Assembly (NCBI GenBank): GCA_905181685.1
Contig: CAJIYK010000003.1
Location: 102,419 to 166,418 of the forward strand
Direction: 5' to 3'
Length of the DNA stretch: 64,000 nt
Origin: Methylophilales bacterium BACL14 MAG-120910-bin43
Lineage (GTDB): Bacteria > Pseudomonadota > Gammaproteobacteria > Burkholderiales > Methylophilaceae
Part shown: piece by piece, positions 19,953 through 29,827 of the stretch
How positions within the stretch are numbered: the stretch's first letter is position 1
How the letters are laid out: each line of letters starts with the position of its first letter
Made by a program: the position numbers and the translations under genes
Notes under the pieces: model-generated
Seen by the model: the letters and a program-made list of their open reading frames with translations, nothing else
Told to the model about the DNA's origin: nothing
Database searches by the model: none

Positions 19953-20577
19953 ATGAGTAAAGCCAACAACTAGTAAAAGCTGGATGAATGAGTCATGTTA
20001 AAGACCCATTTGTCATTCAGGCACAAAAAGATGGATATCGCTCGCGAGCCGCATATAAATTAATCGAAATTGATAAAAAGTATAAAATCTATTAAATCAG
20101 GTATTACCGCAGTAGATTTAGGGGCTGCCCCCGGAGGATGGTCTCAAGTTTTACAAAAAAAATAGGCTTAAAGGGAAAGGTCGTAGGTATAGATTTGTTA
20201 GAAGTAGCGCCCATTAAAGGCATAGATTTTATTCAAGGTGATTTTATGCAAGAAGAGATATTGAATGAAATGGTTGATAAGCTAGAAAATAAGCCTGTAG
20301 ACCTTGTAATTTCAGATATGGCCCCCAATATTAGTGGTATAAAAATGGTTGATCAACAAAAAGCTATTTATCTGAATGAATTGGCCTTTGATTTTGCTTC
20401 AAAACATTTGAAACAAAATGGATGTTTTCTGGTCAAGTCTTTTGTTGGTAAGATTTTGAAGAGTTTGTTAAAAATTTGAGATCTTGTTTTAAAAAAGTTT
20501 ATAAAATTAAGCCAGATTCATCGAGAAGCAGAAGTGCAGAAATATTTTTATTAGGCTATGAGTTTTGTAGCAGTTAA
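19953..20577 (+). CDS. rlmE: 23S rRNA (uridine-2552-2'-O)-methyltransferase RlmE (frame breaks)
   Basis: SAM-dependent 2'-O-methylation of U2552 in 23S rRNA, late in 50S maturation. Features are [15 protein letters not shown] with the catalytic Lys, the SAM motif [24 protein letters not shown] with catalytic Asp, LVKSFVG with the second Lys, and [11 protein letters not shown] with the catalytic Glu, completing K-D-K-E. Frame shifts occur near the start (about 19975-20000), near 20090, near 20152 and near 20450. Corrected length of about 207 residues agrees with the family. It is followed by ftsH, the classic rlmE-ftsH-folP-glmM order. Confidence 0.92.
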
Positions 20578-20648
20578 ATTAACTGTTTTAATTTTTAATT
20601 AGTTATAATAAAGACAATAAGCATTTATTTATTTTTAAGGACTAAACA

Positions 20649-22539
20649 TTGAATAAAAACTTACTTAAGAGTATCGGCATTTGGATTGCCATTGGCATCA
20701 TAATGATGACCATATTTAATCAATTTTCTTCTTCATCCAGACTAGAAAATAAACTCGTTTATTCTCAATTTATGGATCAGGTTAAATCAGGAAATATTGC
20801 TAAAGGTGAGAATTGACGGTCAAAACTTAACAGGTACAACTAACAACGGTAAAAAATTCTCAACTTACGCCCCTACAGACCCATGGCTTGTTTCAGATTT
20901 ATTGAAAAATGGTGTGGTGGTTGAAGCTCAACCTGCAGAAAAGCAATCATTCTTTATGCAGCATATTTATTTCTTGGTTCCCAATGATCTTATTGATTGG
21001 TGTATGGATATTCTTTATGAAGCAAATGCAAGGTGGTGGAAAAGGTGGAGGTCCATTCTCCTTTGGAAAAGTAAAGCAAGCAATTGATCAAGACTTCAAA
21101 CAAAACTACTTTTAAAGATGTTGCTGGTTGTGATGAAGCTAAAGAAGAAGTCACTGAAATTGTTGACTTCTTAAAAGATCCAGCAAAATTTCATAAATTA
21201 GGCGGTAAAATTCCCAGAGGTGTTTGCTGGTAGGCCCTCCGGGCACAGGTAAGACATTGCTTGCACGAGCAGTTGCTGGTGAAGCGAAAGTTCCTTTCTT
21301 TACTATATCTGGTTCCGATTTTGTTGAAATGTTTGTAGGTGTTGGTGCAGCTAGAGTTAGAGATATGTTTGAACAAGCTAAGAAAAACTCACCATGTATT
21401 ATTTTTATTGATGAAATTGATGCAGTGGGAAGAAGTAGAGGCGCTGGTACAGGTGGTGGAAATGATGAAAGAGAACAAACATTAAATCAGTTACTTGTTG
21501 AACTCGATGGTTTTGAAGCCAATTCAGGTGTGATTGTTATCGCTGCAACTAAACCGTGCAGATGTTTTAGATAAAGCTTTACTTAGACCAGGCAGATTTG
21601 ATCGACAAATTATGGTTGCATTACCTGATATCAAAGGTAGAGAAGAAATTCTTCATGTTCACATGAGAAAGATTCCAACTGACATGATGTAAAGGCAGAT
21701 ATTATTGCTAGAGGAACCCCAGGTTTTCTGGTGCTGATTTAGCAAATTTAGTTAATGAAGCTGCTTTATTTGCAGCAAGAGTAATAAAACATTGTAGATA
21801 TGGAAGATTTTGAAGCAAGCAAAAGATAAAATCTATATGGGCCCTGAAAGAAAATCACTGGTATATGCGTGAAGAAGAGAGAATGAATACTGCTTATCAT
21901 GAATCTGGTCATGCAGTAGTTGCTAAATTATTGCCAAATGCTGACCCAGTTCATAAAGTAACGATTATGCCTAGAGGTTATGCATTAGGCTTAACTTGGC
22001 AGCTTCCAGAATTTGATAGGTTTAGTAATTTTAAAACTAAGATGCTCGAGGAAATATCCATATTATTTGGAGGTCGTATTGCTGAAGAAGTATTTATGAA
22101 GCAAATGTCTACAGGTGCTGGAAATGATTTTGAAAGAGCAACAAAGCTTGCAAGAGATATGGTGACCAAATATGGAATGTCAGATAAGCTCGGAACAATG
22201 GTTTATGCTGATGAAAATCAAGAGTCATTTTTGGTGCACCCAAGTCAATATCAGAGGCGACACAACAGTTAGTGGATGCTGAAATCAAATCTATTTTAGA
22301 CAAGCAATATTCAATTGCCAGAAAATTGATTGAAAAAAATAAAAAGAAAATTGAGGCCATGGCTAAAGCTTTACTTGAATATGAAACAATTGATAGCGAT
22401 CAAATTGATGACTGTGATGGCAGGGAAAAAAGTAAGAGCACCTAAACCTTCTAAGTCATCTAACGACAAAAAAATGCCTCCTTCTGGTAAGGCACCAACA
22501 AGCAGCATCAAGCCACAACCCGCAACTAAATCTAGATAA
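20649..22539 (+). CDS. ftsH: ATP-dependent zinc metalloprotease FtsH (multiple frame breaks)
   Basis: Membrane-anchored AAA+ protease that degrades LpxC, sigma-32 and misassembled membrane proteins. Start TTG 20649 is preceded by AAGGA. The N-terminal helix ([15 protein letters not shown]) and second helix ([14 protein letters not shown]) bracket the periplasmic domain. Walker A is GPPGTGKT, Walker B IIFIDEID, then RPGRFDRQI with the SRH arginines. The zinc site HESGH is in [15 protein letters not shown], with a third ligand around [12 protein letters not shown]. Breaks occur near 20805, 20975, 21085, 21220, 21550, 21690, 21730, 21790, 21860, 22235 and 22420. Since ftsH is usually essential, I read these as indel errors; the corrected length is about 630 residues. 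Confidence 0.94.
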
Positions 22540-22544
22540 AAAAA

Positions 22545-22571
22545 GGGGGGCGAAAGCCTCCTTATTTTTTT
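22545..22571 (+). terminator. Rho-independent terminator at the ftsH/folP junction
   Basis: GGGGGC (22546-22551), GAAA tetraloop, GCCTCC (22556-22561), then TTATTTTTTT. The T-run ends at the folP ATG (22572), so folP expression would need readthrough or an internal promoter. The first part of the hairpin overlaps a G-run that could itself be miscounted. Confidence 0.7.
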
Positions 22572-23387
22572 ATGAATAAAATCTCGCAGCTTCTTAAATT
22601 AAACACAAGACCATTGATTATGGGAGTGTTAAATTTAACTCCTGACTCCTTTTCTGATGGAGGAAAATATAATGAGATAGATCTAGCTCTGAAACGTGTT
22701 GAATATATGATTGAATCTGGCGCAGATATTATTGATATCGGGGCAGAGTCTTCACGCCCAGGTGCTGAAATTATTACTGTTGATGATGAGAGAGAAAGAT
22801 TAGAACCCACTTTAAAAGAAATTAAAAAAGTTTTTGATGTCCCAATTTCAATTGATACTTATAAACCAGAAATCATGAAGCTCTCAATTGATTATGGTGT
22901 TGATATGATTAATGATATCTACGCTTTACAAAAATCTGGCACAATTGAAGTTATATCAAATTCAAATGTTCTTGTGTGTTTGATGCACATGCAAAATTCT
23001 CCAAAAAATATGCAAAACTCACCTCATTATAAAAATATAATATTAGAAGTTGAATCATTCTTTAAAGCTCGTACGGCTGCTCTTAATAAGGCAGGCATTA
23101 AAAACGAAAGAATATTACTTGACCCTGGTTTTGGTTTTGGAAAAACCTTTGAGCATAATATTGATTTATTTAAAAAAATTAATCAATTTACAAAATTATC
23201 TTTTCCACTTTTAGTTGGTGTTTCAAGAAAATCGATGGTAAAAAAAATGGTAGGTGATATAGAAAATGATATCATTCAAGCAAGTGTATTACTTGCTTGT
23301 TTAGCAGTTCAAAATGGTGCTAAAATTTTGCGGGTCCATGACGTAAAAGAAACATTTAATGCTATATCTGTTCTTCAAGCTGTATAA
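22572..23387 (+). CDS. folP: Dihydropteroate synthase
   Basis: Condenses p-aminobenzoate with dihydropterin pyrophosphate in folate synthesis; the sulfonamide target. The two family signatures are present: GVLNLTPDSFSDGG and DIGAESSRPGA. LDPGFGFGKTFEHN and the C-terminal VGVSRKSMV loop are also present. It is 271 residues and intact. No Shine-Dalgarno is visible because a terminator hairpin fills the region right before the ATG. It is followed after 9 nt by glmM. Confidence 0.95.
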   Translation: MNKISQLLKLNTRPLIMGVLNLTPDSFSDGGKYNEIDLALKRVEYMIESGADIIDIGAESSRPGAEIITVDDERERLEPTLKEIKKVFDVPISIDTYKPEIMKLSIDYGVDMINDIYALQKSGTIEVISNSNVLVCLMHMQNSPKNMQNSPHYKNIILEVESFFKARTAALNKAGIKNERILLDPGFGFGKTFEHNIDLFKKINQFTKLSFPLLVGVSRKSMVKKMVGDIENDIIQASVLLACLAVQNGAKILRVHDVKETFNAISVLQAV

Positions 23388-23396
23388 GGGAGTTGT

Positions 23397-24741
23397 GTGA
23401 AAAAAAAATATTTTGGTACCGATGGTATTAGAGGAAAAGTAGGAAGTTCACCGATTACGGCAGAGTTTTTTGTCAAGTTAGGATACGCTGCTGGGGTGGT
23501 ATTAGCCCGAATAAATAAACGCAGTAAAAAACCCACGGTAATCATAGGAAAAGATACTCGGATTTCAGGTTACATGCTTGAATCTGCACTTGAGGCTGGG
23601 TTTTCCAGTGCGGGAGTCAATGTTCTTCTGACTGGACCAATTCCTACACCAGCAATAGCGTATCTAACACGCTCAGGTACAGCTGATTTTGGTGTCGTTA
23701 TCTCAGCATCTCATAATCCTTATGACGATAACGGAGTCAAATTTTTCTCCTCAAAAGGTTTAAAGTTGTCTGATGAAATCGAATGTGAAATTGAATCATT
23801 AATTGATCAAAAAATAGAGCAGGTTTTACCTAGCAAATTGGGTAAAGCACAAAGAGCAGAAAATTATGTAAAGCAATATATTGAATTCTGTGAAAATACT
23901 TTCTCAAAAAAATTATCTTTAAAAGGTCTAACCATTGTTTTAGATTGTGCTAATGGAGCGACCTATCATATAGCCCCTGTTATTTTTTCTAACCTCGGTG
24001 CAAATATTATTACTGTTAATGATAAACCGGATGGTTTGAACATTAATAAAAAAGCAGGTTCTGTTTCCCGAAAAATTTACAGGCAACAGTCACTTTACAT
24101 AATGCAGATATAGGAATTGCATTTGATGGGGATGGTGACCGTGTAATTATGGTTGATGAAAATGGAACGCTAGTCGATGGCGATCAGTTACTTTATTTGA
24201 TAATGCAATTTTATATTAAAGAAGGTTATGAATTTGGTGGAGTTGTTGGAACTCATATGACTAATTTAGCTTTTGAAGAGAAGTGCAAAATACAATCCAT
24301 TCCTTTCTGCTAGGGCAAATGTAGGAGATCGTTATGTATCTGAGGAGTTAGATAGAAGGAAGTGGATTTTAGGGGGTGAGAACTCTGGGCATATCTTAGT
24401 TAAAAATTTACATTCAACTGGAGATGGAATAATTTCAGCACTTACAAGTCTTGTCATACTTAGTAAAAAATAAGAAAAGCTTAAAGAACGCCCTGACTGA
24501 AATACAGCTTTATCCTCAAATACTAATCAATATACCTACTGAAAATAAAGTTAATTTAAAATCAAAGACTGTTAAAAATGCCATTAAGGAATCAGAAATT
24601 ATTATGAAGGGTAAGGGCCGAACATTAATTCGCGCATCTGGAACTCAACCTTTAGTGAGAGTGATGACAGAAGGTCCTTTGCGTAAAGAAGTTTTAAAAG
24701 CGGCTAGGTTTTTGACAGAGAAAATTAAAGAAATTATTTAA
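23397..24741 (+). CDS. glmM: Phosphoglucosamine mutase (frame breaks)
   Basis: Interconverts glucosamine 6-phosphate and 1-phosphate for UDP-GlcNAc and peptidoglycan. Start is GTG 23397. Motifs in order are [13 protein letters not shown], the phosphoserine loop [13 protein letters not shown], the Mg2+ loop [12 protein letters not shown], the sugar loop GGENSGHI, and the phosphate loop [12 protein letters not shown]. Breaks near 24070, 24285 and 24468 shift the frame; read through, the gene encodes about 447 residues, the standard size. It is the last gene of the ftsH-folP-glmM run and converges with pstB. Confidence 0.94.
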
Positions 24742-24744
24742 ACG

Positions 24745-25541
24745 TTATCCAAATTTACCGGTAATGTAATCTTCAGTTTCCTTTTTACTTGGGTTGGTAA
24801 ACACCTTATCTGTTTCATCGTGCTCTACTAATTCTCCAAGATACATATAGGCAGTATAGTCAGAAATTCTTGCTGCTTGTTGCATATTGTGCGTCACTAT
24901 TAAAATAGATAATTTTTCTTTTAAACCAGCCATTAATTCTTCAATATTCATCGTTGCTATCGGATCAAGAGCTGAGGTTGGTTCATCAAACAACATAATT
25001 TCAGGATCAGTTGCTAATGCTCTTGCAATACATAGTCTTTGTTGTTGACCTCCTGAAAGATTGAATGCAAGATCGTGAAGTCTTTTTTTCACCTCATCCC
25101 ATAAAGATGCGCCTTTAAGGGCCTCTTCAACTTTATCATCAAGCACTCTTTTATTTTTTTCACCACGAACTCTTAATCCGTATGCAACGTTTTCATATAT
25201 TGATTTAGGAAAAGGATTAGGCTTTTGAAAAACCATACTGATTCTCATTCTAACTTCAATAGGATCTACGCGTTTATCTAAGATATTTGTGTTATCTGGA
25301 TGAAGAATGATTTCACCATCATATTTATTGCCAGGGTATAAATCATGCATTCGATTAAAACATCTTAAGAAGAGTTGATTTTCCACACCCTGAAGGACCA
25401 ATTAAGGCAGTTATTTTATTCTCATAAACTGGCAGACTTATTTTTTTAAGTGCCTGAGTTCCATCCGCATAAGAAGAAATTAAGAGAATTAGCTTCTGCT
25501 TTAATAATTTCCTTGGGATGCTTTCTTTTTTTATCTACCAT
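24745..25541 (-). CDS. pstB: Phosphate ABC transporter ATP-binding protein PstB (frame breaks)
   Basis: ATPase of the high-affinity phosphate importer. Minus-strand ATG 25541 gives [17 protein letters not shown], then Walker [11 protein letters not shown], the Q-loop [23 protein letters not shown] signature [16 protein letters not shown], Walker [14 protein letters not shown] and the H-loop [14 protein letters not shown]. Frame changes near 25385 and 25480 interrupt the N-terminal third. Length after correction is about 265 residues. It overlaps the pstA stop by 7 nt. Confidence 0.94.
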
Positions 25542-26478
25542 TTAATTTTCTTCCTGATGTTGTATCGAATTTTAATTGCTAATCCGTTCATTAACAATGT
25601 TAATAAAATTATAATTGCTCCTGTTGCAGCTGCATTTACATGAAATGCCATTTGTGGTCTTGAGATCCAATTAAACATTTGAATAGGGAGAACAGTAAAG
25701 CCTGCTTCTAGCCATTCAAAATTGATAAATGGCGGCTCTAATCCGACAGGGCTTGGAGGTAGAAAAGCGATAAATGTTAAGCGCCCAATGGTTATAACGG
25801 GCGCAGTTTCACCTATAGCTCTCGCCATTCCAATAATGACACCGGTAAGGATTCCACCATAAGAATATTGAATAACATGGTGAAGTGAAACTTGCCATTT
25901 TGTGGCACCAACTGCATAAGCGGCTTCTCTGAATATGAATAGGAATAGCTCTTATAGCCTCTCGGGTTGCTACGATCACAATAGGTAACATTAATAGCGC
26001 CAATGTTAACCCAGCTGTCAAAATAGTTTGACCCAGTCCAAAGCCATAAACAAATAGGCCAAGGGCTAAAAGTCCATAAATAATTGAAGGAACGCCTGCT
26101 AAATTTGTGACATTAATTTCAATTAAATCAGAAAACCAATTCTTTTTTGCATACTCTTCAAGATAAACACCAGCAGCAATGCCAAGTGGTACGGCAGCAA
26201 AAAAAGTAACAATTAGTACTAAGTGACGAACCTACCCAAGCAGATAAAATACCCGCAGCCGTTGCTCGCCTAGAAGGAAAGTTTGTTAAAAAATCTAAAT
26301 TAAATCGGGGGTAACCATCAAAAACAAGATCTAAAAATAAAACTAATAAAGTGATGGTTAAGGAGGTAATGATAAACATACCCACACCGGCAAAAATACG
26401 ATCATGCCTTTTGTGCTTAGTAATTAATGATCTAATCAGGGTTAAATTATTTTCTATCTCAACTTTATTATTAGCCAT
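25535..26478 (-). CDS. pstA: Phosphate ABC transporter permease PstA (frame breaks)
   Basis: Inner-membrane permease paired with PstC. Hydrophobic segments include [55 protein letters not shown] and the last helix [18 protein letters not shown]. The coupling EAA-like loop [20 protein letters not shown] and [16 protein letters not shown] are diagnostic. Breaks lie near 26220, 25935 and 25820-25830. Corrected length is about 314 residues. It starts 4 nt after pstC, so the genes are co-transcribed. Confidence 0.93.
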
Positions 26479-26482
26479 TTAA

Positions 26483-27409
26483 TTAATACCTCTCAGCAAA
26501 TTTCTTACGAACGGCGTGCCCAATAATGTTAAACATTAATGTCATAATTAATAATGTTAGGCCTGCGGCAAAAATACTTTGAAAACCAATCCCTCCATGC
26601 TCTAAATCTCCCAATGCAACCGATACAATGTAGGAGGTAATGGTTGCAGCACTTTCAACCGGATTGAAAGTAAAGTTAGGTTGTTGTCCCGCCGCAATAG
26701 CAACAATCATTGTTTCACCTACAGCTCTACTAATCGCAAGGATATAGGCAGCAATAATGCCTGAAATCGCAGCTGGTGTAATGACTTTAACAGCCGTTTG
26801 AAATCTGGTTGCTCCCATAGCGTAAGCGCCTTCTCTCATGGCCATAGGAACCGCTCTCATGGCATCTTCTGCAACGGATGCAATATACGGCACGATCATT
26901 ATTCCCATGACAATTCCAGGTCCTAGCATATTGAATGTTGTTAGATCAGGGTATATTTTTTGTAAAAGAGGGGTGACTAACATGAGTGCAAAATAACCAA
27001 ATACAACGGTTGGCACGCCAACTAATAACTCCAAAACAGGCTTGATTGTTTCCCTGACTTTATGGGTTGCAAATTCTGATAGATAAATGGCTGTGATTGT
27101 CCCTAATGGAACTGCGACAAATAAAGCAATAAAAGTAGTTGTTAGCGTACCTGAAACAAGCGCCATAATGCCGTAATGCTTGATGGAGTAATTTGGTGTC
27201 CAAACGGTATCGGTTAAAAAGTCATAAAGACTTACGTGCTGGAAGAATGGAATGGCTTCAGACACTAGTACATAAATAATAGCAAGCGTGATAAAGATAG
27301 CAAAGATTCCAGAACAAAGAAGTCCAAACTCAATAAATCTTTCAAGTAAATTACGACGTAAATTTTTAGCTAGACGAGGGCTAACCTCTGAGTTTTCTAA
27401 TTTTGTCAT
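26483..27409 (-). CDS. pstC: Phosphate ABC transporter permease PstC
   Basis: Inner-membrane permease of the Pst phosphate importer. It is intact at 308 residues with about six transmembrane helices; the first is LLCSGIFAIFITLAIIYVLV (about residues 32-51). The EAA loop is REGAYAMGATRFQTAVKVI, followed by AISRAVGETMIVAIAAG. Its start lies 150 nt downstream of pstS, with a hairpin terminator between them. Confidence 0.95.
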   Translation of the reverse strand: MTKLENSEVSPRLAKNLRRNLLERFIEFGLLCSGIFAIFITLAIIYVLVSEAIPFFQHVSLYDFLTDTVWTPNYSIKHYGIMALVSGTLTTTFIALFVAVPLGTITAIYLSEFATHKVRETIKPVLELLVGVPTVVFGYFALMLVTPLLQKIYPDLTTFNMLGPGIVMGIMIVPYIASVAEDAMRAVPMAMREGAYAMGATRFQTAVKVITPAAISGIIAAYILAISRAVGETMIVAIAAGQQPNFTFNPVESAATITSYIVSVALGDLEHGGIGFQSIFAAGLTLLIMTLMFNIIGHAVRKKFAERY

Positions 27410-27516
27410 AGTTGGAAATTTGATAACGCTAATTTTTTTTGCTTACTCAAATGATACTCAATTTTGATAAATAAATGAAAACAATTTAACGTAATTTTTA
27501 ATTATTTTTAAACAAT

Positions 27517-27544
27517 AAAAAAGGCAGCATGATGCTGCCTTTTT
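27517..27544 (-). terminator. Intercistronic hairpin between pstS and pstC
   Basis: GGCAGC (27523-27528), ATGAT loop, GCTGCC (27534-27539), flanked by an A-run on the left and T-run on the right, so it can work on either strand. On the transcribed minus strand it follows pstS and would lower pstCAB relative to pstS, in line with the higher demand for binding protein. Confidence 0.8.
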
Positions 27545-27559
27545 ATGATAAAAAATTTA

Positions 27560-28564
27560 CTAGTCATTATTCGCGGCTGACATTTCTAGTATCTGCTTTA
27601 CAGACAAACCAATCTCAGGTTTTTTGTAAGCCGTTCCTGTTTGAAGTGTTTTATAGTGATTAGAAATAGCTGCATATTCTTGCTCATTAAATGGCACATA
27701 GCCTACCTCTTTTGAAAGCTCTGCAACATGCTTTAAATAAAATTCAACAAACTTTTTGACATTTGGATCTGATTCGACCATCGCTGCATTTAAATAAATG
27801 AACAAGGGTCTGGAAAGAGGATTGTATGATCCATCCATTATTGTTTTAAGCCCTGGCATCACAAAGTCACCTGTTGCATTTTTTATTGCAACTGCTTTGA
27901 GTAAATTTTTATTTTCCTCATAATAAGCTAGGCCAAAGTAAGCAATTCCGCCCTTGTCTCCAGATACGCCTTTCACTAATACGTTATCATCTTCTGAAGC
28001 AGTAAAATCTCCTCTAATTGCTTTTGATTCTTCTATAACTGCTTCTGTAAAATAATCGAAAGTTCCTGAATCTGCACCTGGACCATAAAGTCTTAAAGGA
28101 GTTTCAGGCCAACCATCTCTTATCTGACTCCATTTTGTTATTTTCCCTTGGGCTGCAGGCTCCCACATTTTCTTTAATTCTTGAGTTGTCATATCTTTTG
28201 CCCAATCATTTTTTTTGTTGATAACAACACTAAGGGCATCATATGCTATGGGTAGCTCAATAAACTTAATCCCAGCTTCCTTACACTTTTTAATTTCATT
28301 TAACTTGATTGGTCTTGATGCATTTGAGACGACAGTCTCTCCTCGACAAAACTTTTTAAAACCACCACCCGTTCCTGATACACCTACAGTAACCTTGATG
28401 CGTGTCGCAATTTGAAACTCTTCAGCAACTGCTTCAGTAATTGGATAAACCGTGCTGGAGCCGTCAACTTTTACAATATCGACGGCAGCTGTTGCTGGCA
28501 TAGAAAGTATGCCTGCACTTAATAAAGCAGCAGCACTCAGTTTTTTTAAATTAAGTGATTTCAT
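27560..28564 (-). CDS. pstS: Phosphate ABC transporter substrate-binding protein PstS
   Basis: Periplasmic phosphate-binding protein. It is 334 residues with a signal peptide (MKSLNLKKLSAAALLSAGIL, cleavage likely after ATA). The mature start VDIVKVDGSSTVYPITEAVA contains the phosphate-binding GSSTVYP loop, and GVSGTGGGFKKFCRGE and GADSGTFDYF add further ligands. It is preceded by a Pho box and is the first gene of pstSCAB. No phoU or phoB/phoR lies in the window. Confidence 0.96.
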   Translation of the reverse strand: MKSLNLKKLSAAALLSAGILSMPATAAVDIVKVDGSSTVYPITEAVAEEFQIATRIKVTVGVSGTGGGFKKFCRGETVVSNASRPIKLNEIKKCKEAGIKFIELPIAYDALSVVINKKNDWAKDMTTQELKKMWEPAAQGKITKWSQIRDGWPETPLRLYGPGADSGTFDYFTEAVIEESKAIRGDFTASEDDNVLVKGVSGDKGGIAYFGLAYYEENKNLLKAVAIKNATGDFVMPGLKTIMDGSYNPLSRPLFIYLNAAMVESDPNVKKFVEFYLKHVAELSKEVGYVPFNEQEYAAISNHYKTLQTGTAYKKPEIGLSVKQILEMSAANND

Positions 28565-28631
28565 TTATATTTAGCTCCTCAATGTTTAATTTTAATAAAT
28601 TTTAAAACTTCGATTAGATTAGGCTAGTTAA

Positions 28632-28649
28632 GTGACACTTTTATGACAA
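28632..28649 (-). promoter_or_regulatory. Pho box upstream of pstS
   Basis: The minus strand reads TTGTCATAAAAGTGTCAC: two 7-nt direct repeats (TTGTCAT, GTGTCAC) separated by 4 nt, matching the PhoB consensus CTGTCAT-N4-CTGTCAC. A -10-like TAATCT follows after 10 nt, the spacing of PhoB-activated promoters that lack a -35. Confidence 0.85.
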
Positions 28650-28671
28650 ATTTACTTTTAGTAAAAAGAGT

Positions 28672-28677
28672 TATAAT
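28672..28677 (+). promoter_or_regulatory. Putative -10 box for prfB-lysS
   Basis: TATAAT at 28672-28677, about 44 nt before the prfB start. The -35 region is weak. It is divergent from the pstS promoter and lies 22 nt from the Pho box. Confidence 0.4.
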
Positions 28678-28720
28678 GCTTATCAATAAACTGGCAATCG
28701 AAAGGTAGCAATAAAGAAAA

Positions 28721-29826
28721 ATGGAACAAGACGAGTTACAAATTCTGGCAGCAACAAATTCAAGCAATAGATAAAAAATTTCAAACCTTACGGGGGTATC
28801 TTTGACCTAGAAGCAAAATCTAAAAGAATTGCTGAGTTAGAAGTGCTTCAACAAGATCCAAAAACCTGGTCCGATCGTGCGTTAAATGAAAAGATTGGTA
28901 AGGAGAAACGTGGTTTGGAAAATATTGTTAATCAAGCAGCTGAACTCACTCATCAGATAAAGGATAATCAAGAATTATTTGACCTAGCAAAGGAAGAAGG
29001 TGACAAAGAAACTCTAAAGACCATTCAGAGTGATACAGAAAAAATTTCAAAGCTTGTTGAGGATGTTGAATTTAAAAGAATGTTTTCAAATCCCATGGAC
29101 CCGAATAATTGCTTTATTGATTTTCAGTCAGGAAGTGGGGGAACAGAAGCTCAAGACTGGGCAAATATGCTTCTTAGGATGTATATAAGGTATGCAGAAC
29201 AAAAATCATTCAAGGTTGAGGTTCTAGAATTATCTGACGGTGAGGTAGCGGGTATTAAGGGTGCGTCCATTAAAATTTCAGGTGATTTTGCTTACGGATA
29301 CTTTAGAACAGAGTCAGGAATTCATCGTCTCGTTAGAAAATCTCCATTTGATTCAGGAAGTCGGAGACATACCTCATTTGCTGGAGTGAATGTTTTTCCT
29401 GAAATAGACGATTCAATTGAAATTGATGTAAACCCTGCTGATCTTCGTATTGATACTTATCGAGCTTCTGGTGCTGGAGGTCAGCATATTAACAAAACAG
29501 ATTCTGCTGTTAGAATTACACATGTGCCAACTAATACAGTTGTTCAATGTCAAAATGATCGTTCACAACACAGAAATAAGGCTGAGGCAATGAATATGCT
29601 AAAAGCCCAGCTTTATGCAATAGAATTAAATAAAAGAAATGAAGAAAAACAAGCGGTAGAAGATGCTAAAAGTGATATTGGATGGGGGCATCAAATAAGA
29701 AGTTATGTTCTTGATCAATCCAGAATAAAAGATTTAAGAACGGGTGTGGAAGTGGGAAATACACAAGGGGTTTTAGATGGTGATCTAGACCCATTTATCA
29801 GTGAAAGTTTAAAGCAAGGGGTGTAA
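28721..29826 (+). CDS. prfB: Peptide chain release factor 2, with programmed +1 frameshift
   Basis: Recognises UGA and UAA stops. The autoregulatory site is present: GGGGGTATCTTTGAC at 28792-28806, with CTT (28800-28802) followed by the in-frame TGA (28803-28805) after an internal Shine-Dalgarno-like G-run. Ribosomes slip +1 to continue in the frame ending at 29826. Downstream motifs are [12 protein letters not shown] (SPF tripeptide for stop recognition) and [20 protein letters not shown] (GGQ). A second, unrelated break near 28745, within the first 25 codons, looks like a read error. Corrected length is about 367 residues. lysS follows 1 nt later. Confidence 0.96.
28790..28806 (+). promoter_or_regulatory. 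prfB programmed frameshift signal
   Basis: An internal SD-like ACGGGGG, a three-base spacer (TAT), the slippery codon CTT, UGA, then C. This is the conserved RF2 recoding cassette; low RF2 slows termination at UGA and favours the +1 shift. Confidence 0.95.
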
Positions 29827-29827
29827 G

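Noticed and set aside
15439..22539. Pseudogenisation of carB, greA, rlmE and ftsH
   Set aside because: All catalytic motifs survive on both sides of every break, corrected lengths equal family norms, and loss of ftsH or greA/carB together would be implausible; indel errors explain the pattern.
28803..28805. In-frame TGA in prfB as another sequencing error
   Set aside because: It sits in the full recoding context (G-run, TAT, CTT, TGA, C), so it is the programmed frameshift site.
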